DNA of 64,000 nucleotides from Variovorax paradoxus (GCA_016806145.1 CP063166.1:6602456-6666455), one strand, 5' to 3'; shown: positions 54,264 through 63,899, counted from the first letter of the stretch. The notes: generated by a model from the letters alone, not told the origin. A program made the numbers and translations.

Positions 54264-54808
54264 AGCGCGGTGTTCCGTGCGACGTCGAGCAGGCGCCGGT
54301 ACTGTCCGCTGGCGGTGACCAGCAGGTCGCAGAATTCGCGCGCCGCGCCTTCGCCGCCGCGCGCGCGGGTCACGTAGCGCACGGCATCGCGCACCTCGAC
54401 GTGGGCATTGGCCGGCGCGGCCGCGAAACCCACGCGCCCCAGCACCGGCAGGTCGGGCCAGTCGTCGCCGATGGCCGCGGCCTGCGGCCAGCCGAAGCCC
54501 AGCGACTGCAGCATGGCCTCGGCGGCCGGCAGCTTGTCCTCGGTGCCGTAGCGCACGTGCTCGATGCCGAGCGCCTCGAGCCGCACGCGCAGCGGCTTGG
54601 AATCGCGCCCGGTGATCACCGCCGGCAGGATGCCCGCCTTGCGCAGCAGCTTCAGGCCGTAGCCGTCGAGGATGCTGAAGCGCTTGAGGGTCTCGCCGTG
54701 CTCGGTGAAGTAGACGCCGCCGTCGGTCAGCACGCCATCGATGTCGAAGAAGGCGATGCGGATGTCCTGCGCGGCGAGCAATGTCTCTGGCTGGAATTCG
54801 AAGGGCAT
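54260..54808 (-). CDS. kdsC: 3-deoxy-D-manno-octulosonate 8-phosphate phosphatase KdsC
   Basis: Removes phosphate from Kdo-8-phosphate in Kdo synthesis for lipopolysaccharide. The 182-residue cytoplasmic HAD protein has FFDIDGVLTDG (Asp22, Asp24), AVITGRDS, and AIGDDWPDLP for the third and fourth HAD motifs. It overlaps kdsD upstream (TGATG) and lptC downstream (ATGA), forming a tightly coupled Kdo/Lpt operon. Confidence 0.96.
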   Translation of the reverse strand: MPFEFQPETLLAAQDIRIAFFDIDGVLTDGGVYFTEHGETLKRFSILDGYGLKLLRKAGILPAVITGRDSKPLRVRLEALGIEHVRYGTEDKLPAAEAMLQSLGFGWPQAAAIGDDWPDLPVLGRVGFAAAPANAHVEVRDAVRYVTRARGGEGAAREFCDLLVTASGQYRRLLDVARNTAL

Positions 54809-55809
54809 CAGATGACCTTCGCGCGCATCAGGTCGTTGATGCTGAGGGCGCCGATCAGCAGGCCCGCGGCGTCGACCACCAGCACGCTGGTGATGCGGTG
54901 CTGTTCCATCAGCTCGGCCGCCTCGACGCCCAGCGCGTCCGCGCGCAGCGTGCGCGGACCGCGGTGCATGACGTCGGCCGCGGTGAGGCCGCGCAGGTCC
55001 CCGCCGGTCTCGACCCTCCGGCGCAGGTCGCCGTCGGTGAAGATGCCGATGGCGCGGCCCTCGGCATCGACCACCGCGGTGGCACCCAGGCCCTTGGAGC
55101 TCATCTCGCGCATCAGCTCGCTGAAGCTGGCGCCCGGCGCCACGCGCGGCACGTCGGCGCCGGTGCGCATGAGGTCGCTCACATGCGTGAGCAACTTGCG
55201 CCCCAGCGCCCCGCCCGGATGCGAACGCGCGAAGTCCTCCGAGCCGAAGCCGCGCGCATCGAGCAGCGCCACGGCCAACGCGTCGCCCATCGCCATCTGG
55301 GCGGTGGTGCTCGCGGTGGGTGCGAGGTTCAGCGGGCAGGCTTCCTTGGCGACACCGGCGTCGAGCACGATGTCGGCATGCCGGGCGAGCGTGGAATCGG
55401 CGCGGCCCGTGATCGCGATCAGCGGGACGCCCTGGCGCTTGACCACCGGCAGGATCACCGTGAGCTCCTCGACCTCGCCGCTGTTGGAGATGGCGAGCAC
55501 GAGGTCGACCGCCTTGATCATGCCGAGGTCGCCGTGGCTGGCCTCGGCCGGGTGCACGAACATCGCCGGCGTGCCGGTCGATGCCAGGGTGGCGGCGATC
55601 TTGCGGCCGACGTGGCCGCTCTTGCCCATGCCCATCACGACCACGCGGCCGCGCACCTCGAGGATCTTGCGCACGGCATCGACGAAGCTGTCGCCCACGC
55701 GCGCCTTGAGGCCGAGCACGGCTTCGGCTTCGATGTCGAAGGTGGCGCGCGCCCGCGCGAGCATCGCGGCGGGATCGACCACGGGGGGCGTGGGGGGGCT
55801 GGAGGGCAT
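54808..55809 (-). CDS. kdsD: Arabinose-5-phosphate isomerase KdsD (KpsF/GutQ)
   Basis: Converts ribulose-5-phosphate to arabinose-5-phosphate, the first step of Kdo synthesis. The 333-residue protein has an N-terminal SIS domain (about residues 40-190, with GMGKSGHVGRKIAATLASTG and HPAEASHGDLGM) and two C-terminal CBS domains (about 205-330). It heads kdsD-kdsC-lptC and is divergent from the antiporter gene. Confidence 0.96.
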   Translation of the reverse strand: MPSSPPTPPVVDPAAMLARARATFDIEAEAVLGLKARVGDSFVDAVRKILEVRGRVVVMGMGKSGHVGRKIAATLASTGTPAMFVHPAEASHGDLGMIKAVDLVLAISNSGEVEELTVILPVVKRQGVPLIAITGRADSTLARHADIVLDAGVAKEACPLNLAPTASTTAQMAMGDALAVALLDARGFGSEDFARSHPGGALGRKLLTHVSDLMRTGADVPRVAPGASFSELMREMSSKGLGATAVVDAEGRAIGIFTDGDLRRRVETGGDLRGLTAADVMHRGPRTLRADALGVEAAELMEQHRITSVLVVDAAGLLIGALSINDLMRAKVI

Positions 55810-55932
55810 CGGCGGATTTTACGGGCCGCGCCCCGCCGCCTCGCGGTTCCCGGCGAGCCCCTACGCCGCGGCCCGGAATGGACCCGAAAGCCCCGCCACG
55901 CGCGCACGGCTCTTGCTCTAGCATCGCCCACC

Positions 55933-57918
55933 ATGTCTTCGTTCGATCTCACGCTCTTGTATCTGGTGGCCGCGGTGATCGGCGTGGTGGCATGCCGCTT
56001 CCTCAAGCTGCCGCCGATGCTCGGCTACCTGACGGCCGGCGTGCTGATCGGCCCGCATGCGCTGGCGCTGGCGCAGAACTCCGAAGGCATCCGGCACCTG
56101 GGCGAATTCGGCGTGGTGTTCCTGATGTTCGTGATCGGGCTCGAATTCAGCCTGCCCAAGCTGCGCGCGATGCGCAAGCACGTGTTCGGGCTCGGGCTGT
56201 TGCAGGTGCTGCTGACGATGGCGATCGCCACCGTGGGCGCGCTGCTGATCGCCTCCTTCCTGCCGCCCGACTGGCGCCTGGGCTGGCAGACCGCGCTCGC
56301 GCTCTCGGGCGCGCTCACCATGAGCAGCACCGCCATCGTGGTCAAGCTGATGGCCGAGCGGCTCGAGCTCGAGAGCGAGCACGGCAAGCGCGTGATGGGC
56401 GTGCTGCTGTTCCAGGATCTGGCGGTGGTGCCGCTGCTGGTGCTGATCCCCGCGCTGGGCGCGCCGCCCGAGGCGCTGGCCAAGGCGCTGGGCTTCGCGC
56501 TGCTCAAGGCCTGCCTGCTGATCGGCGTGCTGCTGTACGGCGGGCCGCGCGTGATGCGCTGGTGGCTCACCCTGGTGGCGCGGCGGCGCAGCGAGGAGCT
56601 GTTCATCCTCAACGTGCTGCTGGTCACGCTGGGCCTGGCGTGGCTCACCGAGCTCGCGGGCCTGAGCCTGGCACTGGGCGCCTTCATCGCGGGCATGCTG
56701 GTCTCGGAGACCGAATACAAGCACCAGGTCGAGACCGACATCCGCCCCTTCCACGACGTGCTGCTGGGCCTGTTCTTCATCACCGTGGGCATGTCGCTCG
56801 ACTGGCACATCGTGGTCGAGCGCTGGCTGCTGGTGGCGGTGCTGCTGCTGGTGCCGCTGCTGTTCAAGCTCGGCCTCGTGACGCTGCTCGCGCGCAGCCT
56901 GGGCGCGACCTCGGGCGTGTCGCTGCGCACCGGCCTGTACCTGGCGCAGGCCGGCGAGTTCGGCTTCGTGCTGCTGACGCTGGCGCAGGAACGCAGCCTG
57001 CTGCCGCCCTGGCTGGCCAACCCGGTGCTGGCCTCGATGGTGCTGTCGATGCTGGCCACGCCCTTCATCGTGATGTACAGCAACGCGATCGTGCGCAAGC
57101 TGGTGGCCAGCGACTGGCTGCAGCAGTCGCTGCAGATGACCTCGATCGCGCGCAAGACCATCAACACAGCGCGCCACGTGATCATCTGCGGCTACGGCCG
57201 CTGCGGCCAGAACCTGGCGCGCATCCTCGAGCGCGAGGGCATCCCCTACATGGCGCTCGACCTCGACCCCGACCGCGTGCGGCAGGCCGCCGCGGCCGGC
57301 GACTCGGTGGTCTTCGGCGACGCCGCGCGGCTGCAGGCGCTGATGGCCGCGGGCCTGGCGCGCGCCAGCGCGGTGGTCGTGACCTACCTCGACGTGCCCG
57401 GCGCGATGAAGGTGCTGGCCAACACGCGCGCCCATGCGCCGCAGGTGCCGGTGATCGTGCGCACGCAGGACGACCACGACCTCGAGAAACTGCAGGCCGC
57501 CGGCGCGACCGAGGTGGTGCCCGAGGCCATCGAGGGCTCGCTGATGCTCGCCAGCCATGCGCTGGCGCTGGTCGGCGTGCCGATGCGGCGCGTGATCCGC
57601 GTGGTGCAGGACCAGCGCGACGCGCGCTACAACCTGCTGCGCGGCTACTTCCATGGCGCCGACGACGACAACGCCGACGAGCTCGATCACGAGCGCCTCA
57701 ACACCTTCACGCTCACGCCGGGCGCGCGCGCCATCGGCCAGACGCTGGAGCGGCTGTCGCTGCAGGGCCTGGGCGTGCGGGTGGCGAGCCTGCGGCGCCA
57801 GGACGGCCAGCCGCGCGTGCCGGCCGAGGACACCGTGCTGTCGGACGGCGACACGCTGGTGCTGTCGGGCAAGCCGGCCGCGCTGGCGATGGCGATCGAG
57901 CGGCTGCAGAAGGGCTGA
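55933..57918 (+). CDS. CPA2 family cation:proton antiporter with RCK domain (KefB/YbaL-like)
   Basis: A 661-residue inner membrane protein. Twelve or so helices (about residues 5-385) form the Na/H exchanger domain, with the conserved LFQDLAVVPLL and GAFIAGMLVSE segments. A cytoplasmic RCK_N Rossmann domain (VIICGYGRCGQNLARIL near residue 417) and an RCK_C domain (about 575-661) follow. These regulate K+ or Na+ exchange in response to nucleotides or glutathione adducts. The start ATG 55933 is chosen from the hydrophobic onset; a much longer frame upstream is a shadow of kdsD. Confidence 0.92.
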   Translation: MSSFDLTLLYLVAAVIGVVACRFLKLPPMLGYLTAGVLIGPHALALAQNSEGIRHLGEFGVVFLMFVIGLEFSLPKLRAMRKHVFGLGLLQVLLTMAIATVGALLIASFLPPDWRLGWQTALALSGALTMSSTAIVVKLMAERLELESEHGKRVMGVLLFQDLAVVPLLVLIPALGAPPEALAKALGFALLKACLLIGVLLYGGPRVMRWWLTLVARRRSEELFILNVLLVTLGLAWLTELAGLSLALGAFIAGMLVSETEYKHQVETDIRPFHDVLLGLFFITVGMSLDWHIVVERWLLVAVLLLVPLLFKLGLVTLLARSLGATSGVSLRTGLYLAQAGEFGFVLLTLAQERSLLPPWLANPVLASMVLSMLATPFIVMYSNAIVRKLVASDWLQQSLQMTSIARKTINTARHVIICGYGRCGQNLARILEREGIPYMALDLDPDRVRQAAAAGDSVVFGDAARLQALMAAGLARASAVVVTYLDVPGAMKVLANTRAHAPQVPVIVRTQDDHDLEKLQAAGATEVVPEAIEGSLMLASHALALVGVPMRRVIRVVQDQRDARYNLLRGYFHGADDDNADELDHERLNTFTLTPGARAIGQTLERLSLQGLGVRVASLRRQDGQPRVPAEDTVLSDGDTLVLSGKPAALAMAIERLQKG

Positions 57919-57930
57919 GCCCGCCGGGGC

Positions 57931-58878
57931 TCAGTTCACCAGCGTCGGGTTGCGCTTCTCTTCGTCGAGCTGCTGCTGGCGCCGCACCGCTTCGCACTGG
58001 GCGTGGCCGCGGAACTCGGGCTTGGCGCATTGCGCGGCCATGCACTGGGCCCTGGCGATGAAGTTGCGGTCGCCGCACTGCGATTGCGGATCGGCCGGCG
58101 CGGCCACCGGGGCCGGCGCGGGGGCTGCCGCGGGTGCTGGCGCTGCCATCGGTGTTTCGGCCGCGGCCGGCGCCGCTGCGGGCGTCGCCGCCTTGCGCGC
58201 GGCCTTCGGCGGCGCGGTCGCGGCGGGTTTGGTCACCAGCGCGGGAGACTCCGCCGCGGCCGGCTCGGCGGGTGCCGCCGGGGGCGGTGTTTCTGCCGCC
58301 GGAGCCGGCTCGGCAGGCGCGGGCGGCGGTGCCGGTACTGGCGCCGGTTGCTGCGCGGGCGCCACGACGGCCGGCGTGGGCGACGCGGGCGCGGCACCGC
58401 GGCCGCCGAAGCCGTACCAGCCCGCCGCGATCATCGCCACGCCCAGCACCAGCAGGCCGACCCAGAGCCACATGCCGCTTCGGCCGGCGGCCGGCTGGGC
58501 CGGCTGAGCCTGCGCGCGCTCGCGGCGGCGCGCACGGCGGGCCTCGGCCGATTCGTCGGACGAGGATTCCGGCTTCGGCGCGCGCTTCGGCTTGCCCGCG
58601 CCGACCAGCACGGTGCGGTCGGCATCGCCGTCCCGCGGCTGGCCCTTGCCGCCGGGCGTGACGGCGGCCGCGTCGTAGAGCTCGCCGGGAATGGTCGGCG
58701 CGCGCAGTTGCGCGGGCGCGGTCGCGGCCCATTCGCGCTCGAAGCGCGTGCTCGGATTGGGCGTGGGCGCGGGCGGAACCGGTGGCGCCGAGGCGGGCGT
58801 CAACCGCTCGCCGCAGCGCATGCAGAAGTTGGCGCCCTCGCGGTTCTCCGCGCTGCAGACGGGACAGATCAAGGCCAT
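57931..58878 (-). CDS. Zinc-ribbon membrane protein with Pro/Ala linker and C-terminal Cys motif
   Basis: A 315-residue protein. It begins with a zinc ribbon (CPVCSAENREGANFCMRCGE), followed by a low-complexity region, one membrane helix near residue 145, and a long Pro/Ala-rich periplasmic stretch. The last about 48 residues form a conserved-looking Cys motif with Cys268, 279, 284 and 295 around RNFIARAQC and PEFRGHAQC. Function is unknown. Topology suggests a cytoplasmic zinc ribbon and a periplasmic Cys module. It converges with the antiporter. Confidence 0.8.
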   Translation of the reverse strand: MALICPVCSAENREGANFCMRCGERLTPASAPPVPPAPTPNPSTRFEREWAATAPAQLRAPTIPGELYDAAAVTPGGKGQPRDGDADRTVLVGAGKPKRAPKPESSSDESAEARRARRRERAQAQPAQPAAGRSGMWLWVGLLVLGVAMIAAGWYGFGGRGAAPASPTPAVVAPAQQPAPVPAPPPAPAEPAPAAETPPPAAPAEPAAAESPALVTKPAATAPPKAARKAATPAAAPAAAETPMAAPAPAAAPAPAPVAAPADPQSQCGDRNFIARAQCMAAQCAKPEFRGHAQCEAVRRQQQLDEEKRNPTLVN

Positions 58879-58954
58879 GTCGAAGTGGGGCAATCCAGGA
58901 AGAACATGCTGGCTGGCAAGGGCCGCATGGGGGCTCGTCGTCTCGGGGCGCTGC

Positions 58955-59416
58955 TCAGGTCACCGCGACCCGCTTGGAGCGGTGCGCCATGCGCTTGGCG
59001 ATGACGGCGCCGAGCGCCATCGTGAGCTCGAGCGCGAGGTTGGGCTGCCGGTTCGACATCTCGGAGAAGCGCACCGTGGTGAGGCGCCAGACCCGGCCGG
59101 CGCCCGTGACCACCACGTTGGCCGCATGCGGCTGGCGCGAGAAGAACGAGCCTTCGCCGACCACCGAGCCTGCGGCGAGCACCGCCAGGCGCATCTGCTC
59201 CTTGCTGCTCACGCGATGCACGCTGAGCGCGCCGCTCTCGAGGAAGAAGACCGAGCGGTCCTGCGCGCCCTGGGCGATCAGCACGTCGCCGACGTTGACG
59301 TCCTGCGGCTGCAGATACCCGGCCAGCGTGTCCCACTGCTGAACGTTGAGGATCAGCGCAAAGGCATCGTTGCTGGTGTTGTCCGCGATCGCGCGGCTCA
59401 GGTTCTGGATCGACAT
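58955..59416 (-). CDS. Cyclic nucleotide-binding domain protein
   Basis: A 153-residue protein consisting of one cNMP-binding fold (about residues 35-130), with VNVGDVLIAQGAQDRSVFFLESGAL and VGEGSFFS. The usual arginine that binds the cyclic phosphate (in PRxA) appears to be replaced by His in RQPHAANV. It has no DNA-binding helix-turn-helix, so it is not a Crp/Fnr regulator. It lies between the zinc-ribbon gene and mnmE on the same strand; function is unknown. Confidence 0.85.
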   Translation of the reverse strand: MSIQNLSRAIADNTSNDAFALILNVQQWDTLAGYLQPQDVNVGDVLIAQGAQDRSVFFLESGALSVHRVSSKEQMRLAVLAAGSVVGEGSFFSRQPHAANVVVTGAGRVWRLTTVRFSEMSNRQPNLALELTMALGAVIAKRMAHRSKRVAVT

Positions 59417-59522
59417 GCTGCTCTCACTCGCCCCCGGGCAGTTCAGCCGGAGTATCCGCGAACGGCCCACATTTCGGCTACAAATGTTTACGCAATAGGG
59501 GCGCCGGTTGCGCCGAGTGTCG

Positions 59523-60941
59523 CTATTTGCCGATACAGAACCGCGAAAAGATGACACCCAGCAGGTCGTCGGCGCCGAACTCGCCGGTGATCTCGTTGAG
59601 GGCGTTCTGCGCCAGCCGCAGTTCCTCGGCCAGCAGGTCGAGCGACTGGGCATGGGCCGCCAAATGCTCGGCCGCCAGCGCCAGGTGCATCTCGACCTGG
59701 CCCAGCGCCTGCACATGGCGCGCGCGCGCCAGGTACACGCCCTCGGGCACGGCCTGCCAGCCGGCCATGGCCAAGAGCTGCTCGCGCAACGCCTCGATGC
59801 CGGCACCGGTCTTGGCCGACAGCGCGATGCCTTCGGCCGGCACGGGCGCCGAGCCGGTCGCGCCGGCCGCGTCGAGCTTGTTCCAGACGTCGAGCACCGG
59901 CACGCCCGCAGGCAGCTTCTCGCGCAGGCCGCGCAGGATCTCGGCGTCGGCCGCGGCGTAGTCGGGCGCGGCGGCACGCGTCAGGTCGTGCAGGAACAGC
60001 ACCGCATCGGCGCTCTCGATCTGGCCCCAGGCACGCGCCACGCCGATCTGCTCCACCTCGTCGCTGCTCTCGCGCAGACCCGCGGTATCGGCCACGTGCA
60101 GCGGCACGCCGTGGATCTGGATGGTCTGCGACACCACGTCGCGCGTGGTGCCGGCCACGGCGCTCACGATCGCGAGCTCGGCGCCGGCCAGCGCGTTGAG
60201 CAGCGAGCTCTTGCCGGCATTGGGCTGGCCCGCGATCACCACCTTGATGCCCTCGCGCAGCAGGGCGCCCTGGCGCGCGCGCTGCTGCACCGCCGCGAGC
60301 TGCGCCTGCAGCCGCGCGAGCTGGCCCGCGGCATCGGCCTTCTGCAGGAAGTCGATCTCCTCCTCGGGAAAGTCGAGCGTGGCCTCGACCAGCATGCGCA
60401 GGTGGATCAGCGCATCGCGCAGGGTGTGGATCTCGCGCGAGAAGGCGCCCGACAGCGAACGCCCGGCGCTGCGCGCCGCGGCCTCGGTGCTGGCGTCGAT
60501 CAGGTCGGCGATGGCCTCGGCCTGGGCCAGGTCGATCTTGCCGTTGAGGAAAGCGCGCTGGCTGAATTCGCCGGGCTCGGCCACGCGCAGGCCCGGCAGC
60601 CGGGGGCGGCCGGTGACGGCGTCGGGCTCGGCCGCGGCCTCGAGGCAGCGCGCCAGCAGCAGCTGCAGCACGACCGCGCCGCCATGGGCCTGCAGCTCGA
60701 GCACGTCCTCGCCCGTGAACGAATGGGGCGCGGGGAAATGGATCGCCAGCCCATGGTCGACCGCCTCGCCCGCGGCATCGCGAAATGGCAGGTAGGTGGC
60801 CTCGCGCGGCTTGAGCGGTCGCGCGCACAGCGCCTCGATCAGCGGCGCGAGTCGCGCGCCCGACACCCGCACGATGCCGACCGCGCCGCGTCCGGAGGCG
60901 GTGGCGATGGCGACGATGGGATCGGAGGCGCGGGCGAGCAT
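59523..60941 (-). CDS. mnmE: tRNA-modification GTPase MnmE
   Basis: With MnmG adds the 5-carboxymethylaminomethyl group to wobble U34 of tRNAs. The 472-residue protein has the N-terminal folate-binding domain ([20 protein letters not shown]), a helical domain, a GTPase domain (P-loop GQPNAGKSS at about 238-246, [17 protein letters not shown]) and the essential C-terminal FCIGK. It follows yidC, the typical rpmH-rnpA-yidD-yidC-mnmE gene order near dnaA. Confidence 0.98.
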   Translation of the reverse strand: MLARASDPIVAIATASGRGAVGIVRVSGARLAPLIEALCARPLKPREATYLPFRDAAGEAVDHGLAIHFPAPHSFTGEDVLELQAHGGAVVLQLLLARCLEAAAEPDAVTGRPRLPGLRVAEPGEFSQRAFLNGKIDLAQAEAIADLIDASTEAAARSAGRSLSGAFSREIHTLRDALIHLRMLVEATLDFPEEEIDFLQKADAAGQLARLQAQLAAVQQRARQGALLREGIKVVIAGQPNAGKSSLLNALAGAELAIVSAVAGTTRDVVSQTIQIHGVPLHVADTAGLRESSDEVEQIGVARAWGQIESADAVLFLHDLTRAAAPDYAAADAEILRGLREKLPAGVPVLDVWNKLDAAGATGSAPVPAEGIALSAKTGAGIEALREQLLAMAGWQAVPEGVYLARARHVQALGQVEMHLALAAEHLAAHAQSLDLLAEELRLAQNALNEITGEFGADDLLGVIFSRFCIGK

Positions 60942-60970
60942 GGGCGGATTCTTTCAGCAAAAACGACAAG

Positions 60971-60990
60971 GGGCCGCTCGCGCGGCCCCT
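60971..60990 (-). terminator. Terminator-like hairpin between yidC and mnmE
   Basis: In transcript sense GGGGCCGC - GCGA - GCGGCCCC is an 8-base stem followed by TTGTCGTTTTT, a broken T run. It may partly terminate after yidC and lower mnmE expression. Confidence 0.6.
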
Positions 60991-61017
60991 CGGGGAAAAC
61001 GGTGACGCCGCGCCGGC

Positions 61018-62706
61018 CTACTTGCCGAGCACGCCGAGCCGCTTGTTGATCACCCACTGCTGGGCGATCGACAGGATGTTGTTCGTGATCCAGTACAGCA
61101 CCAGGCCGGCCGGGAAGAAGATGAACATCACGCTGAAGGCCAGCGGCATGATCCACATCAGCTTGGCCTGCATCGGATCGGGCGGCGTCGGGTTCAGCCA
61201 GGTCTGCAGCAGCGAGGTGGCCGTCATCACGATCGGCAGGATGTACCAGGGGTCCGGTGCCGACAGGTCGGTGATCCAGCCGATCCAGGGCGCGTGGCGC
61301 ATCTCGACCGAGGACAGCAGCACCCAGTACAGCGCGATGAACACCGGGATCTGGATCACGATCGGGAAGCAGCCGCCCATCGGATTGACCTTCTCGGTCT
61401 TGTAGATCCGCATCATCTCCTGCTGCATTTCCTGCGGCTTGTCCTTCAGCCGCTCGCGCATTTCCATGATCTTCGGATTGATGGCCTTCATCTTGGCCAT
61501 GCTCGCGTAGGCCTTGGCGTTGAGCCAGTAGAAGGCGGCCTTGAGCAGCACCACCAGCGCCACGATCGACCAGCCCCAGTTGCCGATCAGGCCGTGCAGC
61601 TGGTTGAGCAGCCAGTACAGCGGCTTCGAGATGATCGCGAAGATGCCGTAGTCCTTGACCAGGTCGAGGCCCGGCGCGATGGCTTCGAGCTTCTTCTCTT
61701 CCTCGGGGCCGGCGAACAGCGTGCTGTTGACCACCTGGGTCGCGCCCGGGGCGATCTTCGGCAGCGTGGCCACCATGGCGATGGTGTAGAGGTTGTCGCC
61801 CAGGTCCTTCACGCGGAATTCGCGCTTCAGGCCTTCGCTGGCCGGGTCGCCGCGCAGCAGCCAGGCCGACACGAAGTAGTGCTGGACCATGGCGATCCAG
61901 CCGTCGTTAGCGGCCGGCGGGGGCTCGACCTTGCCCTTGGTGATGTCCGTGAACGCGAGCTTGTGGAACTTCTTCTCGTTCGTGTACGCCGCCGGACCGG
62001 TGAAGGTGTTGGTGCCGAACATGGTGCTCGAGGCCACGGTGCCGTGGCGCAGCAGCTGCATGTAGAGCTGCGCGTCGCGCGGCTGGTCGCTCACGTTGAC
62101 GACTTCATGGCGCACGCCGATGGAGTAGTCGCCGCGGTGGAACACATAGGTCTTGACGTACTTGAGGCCGCCGACCGGCGCGCTCTCGAAGCCGACCTCG
62201 AGGGTGTTCTGGCCGTTGGCCATTTCGCGCGGACCGGCCTTGGGCGCCATCGGCGTCAGGTGGTTCGGGAAGCGCTCGCCGGTGTCGACCTGGTTCAGCA
62301 GGCCGGTCTGCGCGAGGTAGCGCGTGGCGGGCGAGCCGTTCTCGAACAGCACCACGTGCTTGGTGCGGTCGTTCTCGTCGTACTTGAGCAGCTCGAGGTA
62401 GTTGACCGTCGCGCCTTCGCTGTCGATCGTCGCCTTGAACAGGTCGGTGGTGACCGTGACCTGTTCCTTCGGCACGGCGGCCGCGGCCTGCGTGGGCACG
62501 GCACCGGCGCTGGCGCCCGGTGCGGCACTGGCGCTGGGCACGCTGCTGCCGGCGGCGCCGGTGGTGGGCGAGGGCGCCGTGACGGCGGGCTTGGTCGAGG
62601 GCAGGAAGGTCGGCTTGTTGCCGTTGAAGACCTGCCATTGGTCCCACAGCAGCACCAGCGAGAACCCAAAAATCACCCACAGGATCGTGCGGCGTATATC
62701 GTTCAT
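61018..62706 (-). CDS. yidC: Membrane protein insertase YidC
   Basis: Inserts and folds inner membrane proteins alone or with SecYEG. The 562-residue long Gram-negative form has an N-terminal helix (about 5-22), a large periplasmic beta domain (about 60-330) and the conserved five-helix core (about 355-550) with a cytoplasmic hairpin between. The start ATG 62704-62706 overlaps the yidD stop (ATGA). A Pro/Ala/Ser-rich linker (about 40-70) follows the first helix. Confidence 0.97.
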   Translation of the reverse strand: MNDIRRTILWVIFGFSLVLLWDQWQVFNGNKPTFLPSTKPAVTAPSPTTGAAGSSVPSASAAPGASAGAVPTQAAAAVPKEQVTVTTDLFKATIDSEGATVNYLELLKYDENDRTKHVVLFENGSPATRYLAQTGLLNQVDTGERFPNHLTPMAPKAGPREMANGQNTLEVGFESAPVGGLKYVKTYVFHRGDYSIGVRHEVVNVSDQPRDAQLYMQLLRHGTVASSTMFGTNTFTGPAAYTNEKKFHKLAFTDITKGKVEPPPAANDGWIAMVQHYFVSAWLLRGDPASEGLKREFRVKDLGDNLYTIAMVATLPKIAPGATQVVNSTLFAGPEEEKKLEAIAPGLDLVKDYGIFAIISKPLYWLLNQLHGLIGNWGWSIVALVVLLKAAFYWLNAKAYASMAKMKAINPKIMEMRERLKDKPQEMQQEMMRIYKTEKVNPMGGCFPIVIQIPVFIALYWVLLSSVEMRHAPWIGWITDLSAPDPWYILPIVMTATSLLQTWLNPTPPDPMQAKLMWIMPLAFSVMFIFFPAGLVLYWITNNILSIAQQWVINKRLGVLGK

Positions 62707-62990
62707 GACGAAGACTTCTTGTCGGAGGAGAGAAGAGACGAAAACAGCGAGCCTGACCGGTCCGTGCGACGCTGTGATTTCGGTGGGACCGGATCGTGCC
62801 CGCCCTGGCACCAGGGCTGGCAGCGCGCGATGCGGTGCAGCGTGAGGTAGCTGCCCTTGAGCGCGCCGTGCACCTCGAGCGCCTCGATCGAATAGACCGA
62901 GCAGGTCGGCTCGAAACGGCACGACTGGCCGAGCCAGGGGCTCAGCAGCAGGCGGTAGCCTTTGACGAGGCCGATCAGCAGGCGTTTCAT
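62703..62990 (-). CDS. yidD: Membrane protein insertion efficiency factor YidD
   Basis: A 95-residue small amphipathic protein that assists YidC. It shows the family core GYRLLLSPWLGQSCRFEPTC then SVYSIEALEVHG and HRIARCQPWCQGGHDPVP with the conserved cysteines. ATGA overlaps join it to rnpA upstream and yidC downstream. Confidence 0.95.
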   Translation of the reverse strand: MKRLLIGLVKGYRLLLSPWLGQSCRFEPTCSVYSIEALEVHGALKGSYLTLHRIARCQPWCQGGHDPVPPKSQRRTDRSGSLFSSLLSSDKKSSS

Positions 62991-63409
62991 GGAGAAGACC
63001 GTGCGGGTGGCGCGGCAGGCGCGCGCGCCGGTGCCGGGCGCGCGGCGCGCTCCAGCAACAGTTCGAGCTCGGCCCGCACGGCTCGCTTGAGCCGCTCGGA
63101 CGAGGCACTCACGAATTCCTTGCGGTCGAAGGCCGACTTCAGGCGAACCACGTGCGCCGCGCGCGGCAATCCCGCGTGGGGCAGGGCGCTCACGCTGTAG
63201 ATCTGGCGCTTGATCGCATTGCGCGTGACCGCGCGGCGCGCCCAGCGCTTGGGCACCATGGCACCCAGCCAGACGTCGTCGGACGCAAAAAGCTGCGCGC
63301 TCGATTCGGAATCGAGCGCGCAGCGATGCAATGCGAAATGGGCAGTGCGGGCCACGGTGGCACCTGCGAGAACGGCCTGGAACTGCGCGCGGGTCTTGAG
63401 CCGCTGCAT
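62987..63409 (-). CDS. rnpA: Ribonuclease P protein component
   Basis: Protein subunit of RNase P that matures tRNA 5' ends. The 140-residue protein begins MQRLKTRAQFQAVLAG and holds the VPKRWARRAVTRNAIKRQI signature (variant of the RNR motif) near residues 55-70. The C-terminus is an Ala/Pro-rich extension beyond the usual about 120 residues. ATG 63409 was chosen from the family start. The stop overlaps yidD. Confidence 0.95.
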   Translation of the reverse strand: MQRLKTRAQFQAVLAGATVARTAHFALHRCALDSESSAQLFASDDVWLGAMVPKRWARRAVTRNAIKRQIYSVSALPHAGLPRAAHVVRLKSAFDRKEFVSASSERLKRAVRAELELLLERAARPAPARAPAAPPARSSP

Positions 63410-63495
63410 GGGAGCCGGGCTGGACACGCCGCTGGCGCGAGCCGTCGAAGCTGGCCCGGGCGTTCCGGCTGCTGGCAACTGCCGTGGGTCGGGCG

Positions 63496-63630
63496 TCAGA
63501 CGGCCAGGCGCTTGCGGCCCTTGGCGCGGCGTGCGTTGATGACAGCACGGCCGCCACGGGTCTTCATGCGGACCAGGAAGCCGTGGGTACGGGCGCGGCG
63601 GACTTTGGATGCTTGGTAGGTGCGTTTCAT
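63496..63630 (-). CDS. rpmH: Large ribosomal subunit protein bL34
   Basis: A 44-residue basic ribosomal protein, [18 protein letters not shown]..., with the family's full length and conserved GRKRLAV end. It lies upstream of rnpA in the standard order near the origin. Confidence 0.98.
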   Translation of the reverse strand: MKRTYQASKVRRARTHGFLVRMKTRGGRAVINARRAKGRKRLAV

Positions 63631-63818
63631 GATGAGATTTCCTGATTCCCCTGTTTCCTCGGCAGTTCCGCGGTCATCGGCCCCTGGGGAATCCATGGGC
63701 TCGACGGGCGAGGGCTGCGCGAAAGGCGCTGGGTGCGGTTGGTTCCGGCCTCGTTGGGCTCAGCCGGTGGTTCGGTCGGACCCCGAAAGACGCAAAGAGG
63801 TTTTCAGGGAAACCCGCA

Positions 63819-63847
63819 ATTATCGCAAACATTCGGCCCGGCAACAA
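63819..63847 (-). promoter_or_regulatory. rpmH promoter (sigma-70)
   Basis: In transcript sense TTGTTG (-35), a 17-base spacer and GATAAT (-10). The spacing is ideal. Transcription would begin near 63812 and produce an about 180-base leader for rpmH-rnpA-yidD-yidC. Confidence 0.7.
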
Positions 63848-63890
63848 TCTTCGAGCGACTTTGCGGGCCTTTCCCCAGCCGTCCAGGGTA

Positions 63891-63899
63891 TGTGGATAA
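63891..63899 (-). promoter_or_regulatory. DnaA box (perfect)
   Basis: TGTGGATAA, the complement of the exact consensus TTATCCACA. It lies just upstream of a TAGAAT box (63913-63918) that could be the dnaA -10 element, so it may mediate dnaA autoregulation as well as origin function. Confidence 0.85.

Noticed and set aside
54781..55932. Upstream extension of the antiporter frame through kdsD
   Set aside because: It is antisense to kdsD; the hydrophobic antiporter sequence begins at 55933 and no membrane or exporter features exist before it.
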